In this document: piece after piece, positions 1 through 7,974 of the stretch | Layout of the letters: each line of letters begins with the position of its first letter | Numbering within the stretch: the stretch's first letter is position 1 | DNA from: Christiangramia sp. | Lineage (GTDB): Bacteria > Bacteroidota > Bacteroidia > Flavobacteriales > Flavobacteriaceae | NCBI GenBank assembly: GCA_024635735.1 | Contig: JAGXII010000133.1 | Location: forward strand, 1-9,587 | Direction of reading: 5' to 3' | DNA length: 9,587 nt | Notes under the pieces: model-generated | The model's database searches: none | What the model saw: only the letters and a program-made list of their open reading frames with translations | Told to the model about the DNA's origin: nothing | Made by a program: the position numbers and the translations under genes

Positions 1-735
1 GGTCTGATCGATACACAGCAAAAAACTATTATAGATACAAATAATAAATATTCAAATTCCAATAATTTGAATATTGAAAGTTGGGTTTTCGATAATTGGG
101 GAGTTCCTTTTTTTATAGACAACGATGCAAGAATGGCAGCGGTTGGAGAATGGAAATATGGAGCCGGGAGAAAAACCAATGATCTGGTGATGGTTACTTT
201 GGGTACCGGAATAGGTACTTCTGCAATTATTAACAGTAGAATATTAAGAGGGAAGCATTACCAGGCCGGATGTTTGGGAGGACATTTTATAGTAAATGTA
301 AATGGTAAAGTATGTAATTGTGGCAATACCGGTTGTGCTGAAGCCTATGCATCTTCCTGGGGAATCATAGATCGAATAAAAGACGATCCAGATATTGAGG
401 ATAGCGTGCTTTCCGGGACAGAAAACATCACTTATAAAGAAATTTTTGAAGCAGCGCGCAGTAAAGACATGCTTGCCTTAAAACTAGTAAAAGAAAGTAT
501 AGAGGTATGGTCTGCAACTATTATTAACCTTATCCACGCTTACGATCCGGAGGTTGTTATTTTGGGAGGTGGTATTCTGGAAAGCGCAGATTTAATTCTT
601 ACGGAAGTTAAAGAAATAGTGCATAAAAGATCATGGACGCCCTGGGGAGAAGTTGAAATTAAACCATCTCAATTAAAAAATGCAGCAGCTTTATTCGGTT
701 TGAATTATTCATTACAACATGATATGAAACAATGA
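1..735 (+). CDS. ROK-family sugar kinase, 5' end outside window
   Basis: Cytoplasmic kinase of the ROK family, which phosphorylates hexoses or N-acetylhexosamines with ATP. The frame is open from base 1, giving 244 codons; ROK kinases are usually about 300 residues, so roughly the first 60-75 residues, including the N-terminal phosphate-binding DxGGT region, lie upstream. Counting visible codons: N41-D42-A43 carries the expected catalytic Asp; L67-G-T-G-I-G is the second phosphate loop; H95 with C105-N-C-G-N-T-G-C112-A-E114 forms the ROK zinc site and a sugar-contacting Glu; a VILGGG stretch near residues 182-187 is the adenosine-side motif. Three residues before H95 is Leu, where many ROK kinases have a sugar-binding Glu (E-x-G-H). 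The stop overlaps the next start (ATGA), implying translational coupling with the isomerase gene. The neighbours suggest a mannose or related hexose substrate; this is inference. The TTG at base 67 is in frame but internal. Confidence 0.9.
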   Translation, partial: GLIDTQQKTIIDTNNKYSNSNNLNIESWVFDNWGVPFFIDNDARMAAVGEWKYGAGRKTNDLVMVTLGTGIGTSAIINSRILRGKHYQAGCLGGHFIVNVNGKVCNCGNTGCAEAYASSWGIIDRIKDDPDIEDSVLSGTENITYKEIFEAARSKDMLALKLVKESIEVWSATIINLIHAYDPEVVILGGGILESADLILTEVKEIVHKRSWTPWGEVEIKPSQLKNAAALFGLNYSLQHDMKQ

Positions 736-2504
736 CTCAGTATTTAAAAGGAAAATCGAAGTACGATAAACAGCCTTTTGTTCAATTGAATGATCAAACA
801 GGCTTTTGGACAGGCTGGGGAAACATAATTGATATTATCAGGTCAAAAGTAGAGAATCAAAGCAGCGGCAAAAAAGTTGTGGTTATCGATTGTTATCAGG
901 GAGTATTGACAAAAGATATTATTTCAGCTTTAAAAAAGGGACTTTCAGCCAATATATTTTATAGTGAAGATTTAATGATTTCTTCTGAAGAGATTGAAAA
1001 ATTGGTTTTTCCCGATGTTACAGACGATGAGGTCTTTGGGTATCTTACAAGGTTGAAATTAGAAGAGTTTTTTAGCAGTGTTAAAATCGAAGAAACTCGT
1101 AAGGAAATCTCTAACATTAAATCTGATATTACCATCATTTTCGGGATAGGAGCTTCATTGATCTACCCTAATGCAGATGTTCTTGTTTACTTGGATATGC
1201 CTCGTTGGGAGATTCAACAACGTTTTAGAAATAATCTAATTTCTAATCTCGGTGTTCAAAATAATAACCAGAAAACATCTTCACAGTATAAGCGATCCTA
1301 CTTTGTGGACTGGCGTGTTTTAGACAGGCATAAAAAAGATGGGATGCACAAATGGGATTTGGTAATAGATACCACTTTACCTGAAATACCAAAAATGATT
1401 ACTGGTAAAGATCTAAGACTAGGTCTGGAAGCCACACTTTCCCGACCTTTCAGGCTGGTGCCATTTTTTGATCCAGGGCCGTGGGGAGGCCAGTGGATGA
1501 AAAACTATCTAAATCTGGATAAAGATGAAATTAATTTCGCCTGGGGTTTTGACTGCGTCCCTGAAGAAAACAGTGTTTTTTTTAAAATAGGGGAAGAGCT
1601 TTTTGAGACACCAGGAATTAATCTGGTTTTTTATTCTTCAAAAAAGCTTTTGGGTGAAGCTGTCTATGCCAGATTTGGGGAGGAATTTCCAATTCGATTT
1701 GATTTTCTAGATACCATGAAAGGAGGAAATCTCAGCCTTCAGGTACATCCTACAGTTCAGTATATACAGCAGGAGTTTGGCATGCATTACACGCAGGATG
1801 AAAGTTATTATATCCTGGATTCCGGTGAAGATGCATATGTATACTTAGGCTTAAAGGAAGAAATTTCAATAGAAGAGATGAAACAGGAATTGACAGATTC
1901 TCATAAGGATGGAAATAAAACTTTTAAAGCCGAAAAATATGTGAATAAATGGAAAGCAAACAAGCATGATCATTTTCTTATACCCGCCGGAACTATACAT
2001 TGTTCAGGCAAAAATACCGTAGTGCTGGAAATAAGCGCGACGCCTTATATTTTCACTTTCAAGCTCTGGGACTGGCAGCGTCTAGGATTAGATGGAAAGC
2101 CCAGACCTATAAATATAGAAAGAGGATTTAAAGTTTTGGATCAAAGCCGAACCACAGGCAGGGTAGAAAAAGAACTTATTAATAATATAGAAGAAGTACG
2201 TAACGAGGAAGGCGTTAAAGAGGAGAAAACAGGACTGCATTCTTCCCAGTTTATCGAGACCAGAAGGCACTGGTTTACCAAAAAAGTCATTCATAATACA
2301 AATGGAAGTGTAAATGTTCTAAATCTTATTTCCGGAAAAGAAGCTATAGTTGAAAGTCCTTCCGATGCCTTTGATCCATACGTTGTGCATTATGCCGAGA
2401 CTTTTGTTATTCCGGAGAATGTAAAAGAATATTCTATTCGACCCTTTGGTGATAGTGAAGGTGAAGAATGCGTAACGATTAAGGCTTCCGTAAGAATTCA
2501 ATAA
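732..2504 (+). CDS. manA: Class I mannose-6-phosphate isomerase with N-terminal P-loop-like domain
   Basis: Predicted to interconvert mannose-6-phosphate and fructose-6-phosphate in the cytoplasm. The 590 residues are much longer than a usual short bacterial ManA (about 310-320). Residues about 230-590 carry the class I cupin: LSLQVHP at 334-340 (zinc ligands Q337, H339), DESYYIL with E357, and IPAGTIHCSG with H423, so all four expected zinc ligands are present. Residues about 45-220 resemble the uridine-kinase/phosphoribulokinase type of P-loop fold: a strand then C-Y-Q-G-V-L-T-K-D in the Walker A position, without the usual GKS/T, then VLVYLDMPRWEIQ and a YFVDWRVLDRHK stretch. This domain is probably not a working kinase. 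From memory, this two-domain form recurs in Bacteroidota, so it is a family form rather than a local fusion. ATG 732 overlaps the kinase stop by 4 bases; the next gene follows after 12 bases. The N-terminal domain's function is unknown. Confidence 0.88.
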   Translation: MTQYLKGKSKYDKQPFVQLNDQTGFWTGWGNIIDIIRSKVENQSSGKKVVVIDCYQGVLTKDIISALKKGLSANIFYSEDLMISSEEIEKLVFPDVTDDEVFGYLTRLKLEEFFSSVKIEETRKEISNIKSDITIIFGIGASLIYPNADVLVYLDMPRWEIQQRFRNNLISNLGVQNNNQKTSSQYKRSYFVDWRVLDRHKKDGMHKWDLVIDTTLPEIPKMITGKDLRLGLEATLSRPFRLVPFFDPGPWGGQWMKNYLNLDKDEINFAWGFDCVPEENSVFFKIGEELFETPGINLVFYSSKKLLGEAVYARFGEEFPIRFDFLDTMKGGNLSLQVHPTVQYIQQEFGMHYTQDESYYILDSGEDAYVYLGLKEEISIEEMKQELTDSHKDGNKTFKAEKYVNKWKANKHDHFLIPAGTIHCSGKNTVVLEISATPYIFTFKLWDWQRLGLDGKPRPINIERGFKVLDQSRTTGRVEKELINNIEEVRNEEGVKEEKTGLHSSQFIETRRHWFTKKVIHNTNGSVNVLNLISGKEAIVESPSDAFDPYVVHYAETFVIPENVKEYSIRPFGDSEGEECVTIKASVRIQ

Positions 2505-2516
2505 AAATTTTAAAAC

Positions 2517-2900
2517 ATGTCAAAATTTACTACAAAACCAATTCCTCCAAATAAGCCAGAAATAAAATACGTGGAAAGACCTTGGGGATCATTCAAGCAA
2601 TTTGCCAATAACGAAGATTGTACTGTTAGTTTAATGATGGTGCTGCCGGGGCAACGGCTGAGTCTTCAGTCTCATACAGGGAGGGCAGAGTTATGGATTG
2701 TTTTGGACGATAATGCATTAATCCAGGTAGATGATGAAATAAAAAGTTATAATTCGGGTGATGAAATCTGGATTCCTGCCACCTCAAAACACCGATTATC
2801 CTGCGAAAGTGAAAAACCTATTAGAGTTTTGGAAGTCGCTTTTGGTAACTGGCAGCAGGAAGATATCACTAGATATTCTGACGATTATAGCCGGGATTAA
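2517..2900 (+). CDS. Single-domain cupin, type II phosphomannose isomerase family
   Basis: A 127-residue cytoplasmic cupin matching the C-terminal isomerase domain of bifunctional mannose-1-phosphate guanylyltransferase/mannose-6-phosphate isomerases, without the nucleotidyltransferase part. Family landmarks in order are the RPWGSF entry at about residues 21-26, PGQRLSLQSH ending at H53, AELWIVL with E58, the IPATSKH block with H92, and a closing EDITRYSDDYSR. The family usually shows His-rich metal binding after LSLQ (such as HHHRxEHW). Here only H53, E58 and H92 are obvious and the other His positions are T54, G55 and L59, so metal binding and activity may differ. It sits 12 bases after an unrelated class I isomerase, which suggests a partner, alternative-substrate or sugar-sensing role. 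The ATG follows an A/T-rich leader with no strong ribosome binding site. Isomerase activity is inferred from family only. Confidence 0.8.
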   Translation: MSKFTTKPIPPNKPEIKYVERPWGSFKQFANNEDCTVSLMMVLPGQRLSLQSHTGRAELWIVLDDNALIQVDDEIKSYNSGDEIWIPATSKHRLSCESEKPIRVLEVAFGNWQQEDITRYSDDYSRD

Positions 2901-2940
2901 AGACACTTAAAAACTTAATTCCGTGCCAAGCATATAAGCC

Positions 2941-4317
2941 ATGAAAAAACCAGGGAAATTACTGCTAATAACTATTGCATCTGCATTTGGGGGACTTCTA
3001 TTCGGTTACGATACTGGTGTAATTAATGGTTCTCAATATTATTTAAGTCAATATTTCGATCTAAATGCAGTAATGAAAGGCTGGGTAGTGGGTAGTGCCC
3101 TGCTTGGCTGTTTTTTAGGAGCGGTGGTATCTGGTATTTTGAGTTCGAAATTTGGAAGGAAGAATTCTTTAATTATTTCGTCCATACTTTTCTTGCTTTC
3201 CGCGTGGGGTTCGGGCCTGCCTCAGTTTTTGCCTCAAACGGTTTCAATTCTGGTGATCTCAAGAGTGATTGGTGGCATTGCTATTGGAATAGCTTCTATG
3301 AATGTGCCGATATATATCGCGGAAATTGCACCAGCGAAAAAGAGAGGAAATCTTGTCTCTTATTATCAACTGGCCATAGTTATAGGTTTCTTTCTGGTTT
3401 TTGTAGTTACTTATCTTGTAGCAGAAACTTTAACCCAAACCGATAATATTCAAAATGGCTGGCGCTATATGTTCTGGTCTGAAATTATTCCGAGTTTAAT
3501 TTTTTTAGTTCTCTTATTTTTTATTCCTAAAAGTCCAAGGTGGCTGTTGCTCATAGGGCAGAGAAAAAAATCTTTGGAAATTTTAACCCAGATTCATGGG
3601 AATGAATTAGCCAGAGAGGAATTCGATCAAATAAATAATTCTATTAAAAAGCAAAAGGAATCCTCCACGGCTTCCATCTTTACTTCTAAAAACATCAAAA
3701 TCATAACCATAGGTGTGATTTTAGCGACACTTCAGCAATTCACCGGAATCAATGCAGTGCTCTATTATGGCGCAGATATCTTTGAAAACTCCCTGGGCAT
3801 TGCCGGAGACGATCTCTTGAGTCAGCAAATTTTACTTGCGGTTTTTAATTTGCTGTTTACCTTCATCGCTATGGTGACAATAGATAAAATTGGGCGTAAA
3901 TTTTTGATCTACATTGGTTCCGTAGGCATGATACTAGGATTTTCTATGCTGGGTCTTTCGTTATATTTTATGAATGTGGGAATAATTTCTCTCATTGGCG
4001 TGTTATTATTTGTAAGTTCTTTTGCGGTATCTATGGGCCCAGTAGTTTGGGTTCTATTATCTGAGATGTTTCCTAATAATATAAGAAGTATAGCAATGTC
4101 TATTTCTGTTGCTGCTACATGGATCGCTAATTATTTGGTTTCTCAAAGTTTTCCAGTGATCGTAGATAGTTCTATTAATAACAATTCCTGGAATGGTTCA
4201 TTGCCCTATTTTTTATTCATATTCTTTATCCTGATTACCATCGTTTTCACCCATTACTTTATTCCGGAAACCAAGCAAAAGTCTTTGGAAGCACTTGAAG
4301 ATTCATGGAATAAATAA
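2941..4317 (+). CDS. MFS sugar:proton symporter (XylE/GLUT-like sugar porter)
   Basis: A 458-residue inner-membrane sugar importer of full family length, with about twelve hydrophobic segments and a polar central loop near residues 200-245. Sugar-porter motifs occur in the right order: GGLLFGYDTG at 17-26 with D24 at the proton-coupling Asp position of XylE; FGRK at 71-74; R108 through YIAEIAP (E128) and KKRG at 133-136; PKSPRW at 196-201; QQFTGIN at 265-271 (sugar-contacting Q265, Q266, N271 by analogy with XylE Q288, Q289, N294); GPVVWVLLSE with W370; and PETKQKSLE at 442-450. Q143 matches XylE Q168, but the XylE Q175 position is F150, so xylose is not assured. The ATG lies 40 bases after the cupin gene with no terminator between, so co-transcription is likely. 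With the upstream kinase and isomerase it would supply free hexose to the cell. The sugar is not determinable from sequence; the class is certain. Confidence 0.93.
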   Translation: MKKPGKLLLITIASAFGGLLFGYDTGVINGSQYYLSQYFDLNAVMKGWVVGSALLGCFLGAVVSGILSSKFGRKNSLIISSILFLLSAWGSGLPQFLPQTVSILVISRVIGGIAIGIASMNVPIYIAEIAPAKKRGNLVSYYQLAIVIGFFLVFVVTYLVAETLTQTDNIQNGWRYMFWSEIIPSLIFLVLLFFIPKSPRWLLLIGQRKKSLEILTQIHGNELAREEFDQINNSIKKQKESSTASIFTSKNIKIITIGVILATLQQFTGINAVLYYGADIFENSLGIAGDDLLSQQILLAVFNLLFTFIAMVTIDKIGRKFLIYIGSVGMILGFSMLGLSLYFMNVGIISLIGVLLFVSSFAVSMGPVVWVLLSEMFPNNIRSIAMSISVAATWIANYLVSQSFPVIVDSSINNNSWNGSLPYFLFIFFILITIVFTHYFIPETKQKSLEALEDSWNK

Positions 4318-4342
4318 AGGGAATTTTCTAAACCCTTTTTTT
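4316..4342 (+). terminator. Possible intrinsic terminator after the transporter gene
   Basis: AAAGGG (4316-4321) can pair with CCCTTT (4333-4338) around an 11-base loop, followed by more T residues to 4342. The stem is only 6 bp with three G:C pairs and begins inside the transporter stop codon, so it may be weak. Its position at the end of the kinase-to-transporter unit supports the call. Confidence 0.45.
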
Positions 4343-4504
4343 CAATATCGACTAAACTTGTAATTTACCAAGGCTCAGATCTTACTCAGGTTAATAATAC
4401 TACATTTTTTACACTGTAAAATACGATTTTGATAATATAAATAGGAGTTTGTGCATAATTTGTCACAAAATTCGTGAATTCTATAAATCGATAATTTTTA
4501 AGTT
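4343..4504 (+). promoter_or_regulatory. Upstream region of the sulfatase array, promoter expected
   Basis: This is the untranslated stretch between the possible terminator and the first sulfatase, and the only place in the window with room for a new promoter. It is very AT-rich. TTTG tetramers occur at 4428-4431, 4448-4451 and 4459-4462, but no pair matches the Bacteroidota TTTG / TAnnTTTG pattern with proper spacing, so I cannot place the start site. It contains the palindrome listed separately, a smaller AATTC-GT-GAATT dyad at 4469-4480, and CTCAG repeated at 4374 and 4385 (11 bases apart). No ORF or RNA gene was seen in it. Confidence 0.4.
4407..4421. promoter_or_regulatory. Perfect 15-base palindrome, candidate operator
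   Basis: TTTTACA, one central C, then TGTAAAA: both 7-base arms are fully complementary. It lies 83 bases before the ATG of the first sulfatase, where a transcriptional regulator of the array could bind. It lacks a G:C-rich stem and a following T-run, so it is not a convincing terminator. Arms of this size and symmetry fit a dimeric helix-turn-helix regulator, but the regulator is not in the window and the site is inferred from symmetry alone. Confidence 0.4.
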
Positions 4505-5887
4505 ATGTCAGCTTTATTTAAAAAATACATTTTCATATTAACTTTAATGCTTACCTGCCATTTCTATGCTCAGGAGAAACCAAATATTATTGTAATCCTT
4601 ACAGACGATATGGGTTATGGAGATATCAGTGCTTTCAATAGCGAGTATATGAAAACCCCTAATGTGGATAGAATTGCTGAAGAAGGAACAAAATTCACTC
4701 AATATTATACTGCTGCACCAATCTGTTCACCTTCCAGGGTGAGTATGCTTACCGGGATGTATCCCGCAAATTGGAATTTCACGACATTTTTGAATGATAG
4801 AAAAAGCAATCTGGAAGCAGAACAGGCAAACTATTTAAATACCGAGGCACCTTCCATGGCTTCCATTTTCAAGGAAGCCGGTTATGCTACAGGACATTTT
4901 GGAAAATGGCATATGGGCGGTGGCCGTGATGTACAGAATGCCCCTGGCTTTAAAAATTATGGATTTGATGAGCATGTAAGCACATACGAAAGCCCCGATC
5001 CTGATCCATTAATTACGGCTACAGACTGGATTTGGTCGCCACAGGATAGCATTAAAAGATGGGATCGTACCCGTTATTTTGTAGATAAGACCCTTGCTTT
5101 TCTAAAAAAGAATAAAGGAAAAAAGCCAAGCTTTATAAATCTTTGGCCAGACGATATGCACACTCCCTGGGTTCCTGAAGTACAGGAAAGATATACCGGA
5201 AAATTCCCAATGAATCCGCAGGAAGAAAAAGCATTTACGATGGTACTTGAAGAATACGATCGTCAAATGGGAAGATTGCTTGATGGATTAAAAGAAATGG
5301 GAATTGAAGATAATACGATAATCATTTTTACCAGCGACAACGGGCCTTTGCCGAGTTTTAGAGGCAGCCGTGCAGCAGGTTTAAGGGGCACCAAGCTTTC
5401 TCTTTATGAAGGAGGAATTCGGATGCCCTTTATTATCAGGTGGCCTGGTCATGTGCCGGCGGGTAAAACCAACAATAATTCAGTAATCAATTCTACAGAT
5501 TTGCTTCCCAGTTTAGCGGCAATGGCAGATGTGGAGCTTCCCCCTAATTATAAAGGGGATGGGGAAGATATTCATAAAGCTTTCCTGGGTGAAGAAATAA
5601 GTCGTGATGGGGATATGTTTTGGGAATATGGCAGAAATCCATATGCTTTTAATTTTCCAAAAGGTAAGGACAAAAGCCCCAATTTAGCTATCCGTTCTGG
5701 CAAATGGAAACTGTTGGTAGATTATCATCAGAACGATGTGGAATTGTACGATATGGAAGAGGATAAGTTTGAAACAACAAATGTTGCAAAAGATCATAAG
5801 GATATAGTTAAGGACTTGAAATCAAAATTAGTTACCTGGAGAATGTATATGCCTACCTTGACTCCAGATAGAATGAATCCAAAATAA
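4505..5887 (+). CDS. S1-family sulfatase, Cys-type, secreted
   Basis: A 460-residue exported sulfatase that should hydrolyse a sulfate ester on a sugar. The N-terminus (KK then a hydrophobic run, ending YA-Q at 21-23) is a signal peptide, probably cut after A22. The active site is C74-S-P-S-R78, with C74 expected to be matured to formylglycine. Other conserved residues are D34-D35 and D278-N279 (calcium ligands), K134 and H136 in GKWH, H219 in the DMHTPW block and K297 in the GTKLSLYEGG block. The set is complete, so the enzyme is probably active. A glycine-rich GGGRD segment after GKWHM is unlike the next gene and indicates a different sulfatase subfamily and probably a different sulfate position. 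Sulfatase subfamily and substrate cannot be set from sequence alone. It is the first gene after the 187-base gap and lies 9 bases from the second sulfatase. A maturase must be encoded elsewhere. Confidence 0.93.
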   Translation: MSALFKKYIFILTLMLTCHFYAQEKPNIIVILTDDMGYGDISAFNSEYMKTPNVDRIAEEGTKFTQYYTAAPICSPSRVSMLTGMYPANWNFTTFLNDRKSNLEAEQANYLNTEAPSMASIFKEAGYATGHFGKWHMGGGRDVQNAPGFKNYGFDEHVSTYESPDPDPLITATDWIWSPQDSIKRWDRTRYFVDKTLAFLKKNKGKKPSFINLWPDDMHTPWVPEVQERYTGKFPMNPQEEKAFTMVLEEYDRQMGRLLDGLKEMGIEDNTIIIFTSDNGPLPSFRGSRAAGLRGTKLSLYEGGIRMPFIIRWPGHVPAGKTNNNSVINSTDLLPSLAAMADVELPPNYKGDGEDIHKAFLGEEISRDGDMFWEYGRNPYAFNFPKGKDKSPNLAIRSGKWKLLVDYHQNDVELYDMEEDKFETTNVAKDHKDIVKDLKSKLVTWRMYMPTLTPDRMNPK

Positions 5888-5896
5888 GACTCTAAC

Positions 5897-7957
5897 ATGC
5901 TCGTACCCTACAAAAAGTTTTTAGTTCCATTCTTCTTAATCTACGTTTTTTATACAATAAACGCACAGGATAAGAGGCCTAATATTATTGTGATCCTGGC
6001 AGATGATATGGGGTATTCAGATATTGGATGTTATGGGGGCGAGATAGATACACCAAATATCAATAATCTGGCATCTAACGGATTAAGATATAAGCAGTTT
6101 TATAATGCTGCCAGATGTTGCCCGACCCGGGCAGCTTTAATGACGGGAGTATATCCGCATCAGGCGGGAATGGGATGGATGGCCGCGGCAGATCTGGGAA
6201 CACCGGAATATGCGGGAAACCTAAACAATACAAGCGTTACCATAGCTGAAGTTTTAAAAAGTGCAGGGTATAAGACATACATGACTGGTAAATGGCACCT
6301 TACGAATGATCGAAAAACCCGAGGCGAGGTTAAAGATAACTGGCCAAAGCAACGTGGTTTTGACCATTATTTTGGAATCATTCCCGGGGGAGCCAATTAT
6401 TTTACACCAACGATATATAGCGGAAACAAAAAATACCAGGCGCCTGATGATTTTTATCTAACCAATGCTATTAGCGATACTTCGGTGGCTTACATAGACA
6501 AGCATTTTAATTCTGAAGAAAAGAAAGACCCTATGTTTATGTATGTGGCTTATACCTCGCCGCACTGGCCCTTACATGCATTACAAAAAGACATCGATAA
6601 GTACAGAGAAACCTACAAAATTGGCTGGGATAGTTTAAGAAAACAACGTTTTGAAAAGCAAAAAGCACTGGGATTGTTTTCAAAAAATACAACTATGAAT
6701 CTGCGGGATGAAGAAATTCCGGCCTGGGATGATGTGCCGCCGGCTAAAAAGGAAGAAATGGCGATGCGTATGGCCATTTATGCGGCTCAGGTAGATATAA
6801 TGGATCAGGGAATAGGAAGAATAGTCAGTGAACTCAAACAAAATAACGCCTTAGAAAACACATTAATTTTCTTTTTAAGTGATAATGGTGCCTGTGCCGA
6901 ATTTATTAGTAGCGGAAAAAGTAAAAAAATAGACGGAACTGCAGATACTTTCGAGAGTTATAGAATCAATTGGGCCAACGTGAGCAGTACTCCTTTTAAA
7001 GAATATAAACATTATACCTATGAAGGTGGTATTGCTACACCTATGATTGCGCATTGGCCGAAAGGAATTAAGAAGAACCTGAACGGCGGTTTTGCAAACA
7101 GCTACGGTGAAATTATGGATATAATGGCTACCTGTGTTGAAGTAGCGAATACCGATTATCCAAAAGAATTTAAAGGGCACCAAATTACTCCAAAACAGGG
7201 GAAAAGCCTAGTGGGGAATTTTAGTGGTGAGGATATTGAAAGAGGAAAGATATTTTGGGAACATGAGGCTAATATTGCTCTGCGCGATGGAAAATGGAAA
7301 ATGGTGGCCAAGACAGAACCAAATAATGATTTTAGCAAATCTTCTTTAAGACTTTATGATCTGGAAGCTGACCCCACAGAAATGAATGACTTAACTTTAC
7401 AATACCCTGAAAAACTTCAAAAGATGTTTGCCGAATGGCATTCCTGGGGTGAAAAAATTAAGGTTTTTCCGATGGATACCAGAATTTATAACGCTAGACA
7501 GAATTTTTTTAAACGCAAAATCAATGGAGAGTTTGATGACTACCTGGGTGACTGGCAGTTGAGGAAATCGAAAGAAGTAGAAGGAAATATTTCAGTTGAT
7601 AAAAGCGGAATATTGAATGGCGAAAATTCGGCATTGGTCCAAATGAAAAAACCTGATGGTAAATTTGATGATTTAGCCATGAAATGGAGATTCCCGGCAA
7701 CCAAAGGAGAAAAGCTTTCCATTAAATTTAAAAGTAAATCTAAAAAACCTACGGGATTCACCATGCAGTTGGAGAAAATAAAAGGTAATGATGATATATT
7801 GATAAAAAAGATAGATATAGCTGGAGGTGTTGAGGATCACACCATACATATTAATGAAATTCCTGAAGCTGGTAATTATAAGCTGGCTTTCTATTTTGGT
7901 GAACTCAAAGCAGGAGAAAAAGTATGGATTGATGGTATAAAGATCATCTCAAATTAA
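5897..7957 (+). CDS. Arylsulfatase-type S1 sulfatase with C-terminal CBM-like jelly-roll domain
   Basis: A 686-residue exported sulfatase. The signal peptide ends near INA-QDK (probable cut after A23). The catalytic part, about residues 27-540, has D36-D37, the formylglycine motif C74-C-P-T-R78 (C74 is the modified residue), GKWH at K132-H134, SPHWP with H223, SDNG with D329-N330, and K371 in the EYK-HYTYEGG block. The CCPTRAALMTG and SPHWPLHA blocks and a PMDTR stretch before the end of the catalytic part resemble the Pseudomonas AtsA-like group (SulfAtlas S1_4 in my reading). From about N543 the sequence changes to a roughly 140-residue segment with a FDDYLGDW opening, SGILNGENSA, and a closing VWIDGIKI. 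This pattern resembles CBM4/9-type beta-sandwich domains, which would hold the enzyme on its glycan. It follows the first sulfatase by 9 bases and precedes the phosphodiesterase by 17. The substrate is unknown. Confidence 0.93.
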   Translation: MLVPYKKFLVPFFLIYVFYTINAQDKRPNIIVILADDMGYSDIGCYGGEIDTPNINNLASNGLRYKQFYNAARCCPTRAALMTGVYPHQAGMGWMAAADLGTPEYAGNLNNTSVTIAEVLKSAGYKTYMTGKWHLTNDRKTRGEVKDNWPKQRGFDHYFGIIPGGANYFTPTIYSGNKKYQAPDDFYLTNAISDTSVAYIDKHFNSEEKKDPMFMYVAYTSPHWPLHALQKDIDKYRETYKIGWDSLRKQRFEKQKALGLFSKNTTMNLRDEEIPAWDDVPPAKKEEMAMRMAIYAAQVDIMDQGIGRIVSELKQNNALENTLIFFLSDNGACAEFISSGKSKKIDGTADTFESYRINWANVSSTPFKEYKHYTYEGGIATPMIAHWPKGIKKNLNGGFANSYGEIMDIMATCVEVANTDYPKEFKGHQITPKQGKSLVGNFSGEDIERGKIFWEHEANIALRDGKWKMVAKTEPNNDFSKSSLRLYDLEADPTEMNDLTLQYPEKLQKMFAEWHSWGEKIKVFPMDTRIYNARQNFFKRKINGEFDDYLGDWQLRKSKEVEGNISVDKSGILNGENSALVQMKKPDGKFDDLAMKWRFPATKGEKLSIKFKSKSKKPTGFTMQLEKIKGNDDILIKKIDIAGGVEDHTIHINEIPEAGNYKLAFYFGELKAGEKVWIDGIKIISN

Positions 7958-7974
7958 TAATTATAGTTTAAAGA

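Noticed and set aside
67..69. TTG as the start of the ROK kinase
   Set aside because: The frame is open upstream to base 1 and the family needs an N-terminal ATP-binding part, so the gene is cut by the window rather than starting here.
2088..2501. Two short minus-strand open frames (2088-2294, 2319-2501)
   Set aside because: They are antisense to conserved isomerase sequence and have no protein-like motif or leader.
3204..3446. 80-codon + strand frame inside the transporter gene
   Set aside because: It overlaps the conserved sugar-porter motifs in another frame.
4374..4389. CTCAG direct repeat with 11-base spacing
   Set aside because: The repeat is only 5 bases long and may be chance; it is mentioned only as part of the intergenic region.
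4428..4462. Bacteroidota-type promoter from TTTG tetramers
   Set aside because: The spacing between the tetramers and the TA element is too long or the TAnnTTTG pattern is off by one or more bases, so no defined promoter is claimed.
4544..4561. Lipobox-like L-T-C in the first sulfatase
   Set aside because: Thr before the Cys is a poor lipobox residue, and a better signal peptidase I site (YA-Q) follows a few residues later.
6875..7764. Three minus-strand open frames (6875-7183, 7156-7338, 7540-7764)
   Set aside because: All lie inside the second sulfatase gene, which is intact in its own frame; their translations look like low-complexity antisense.
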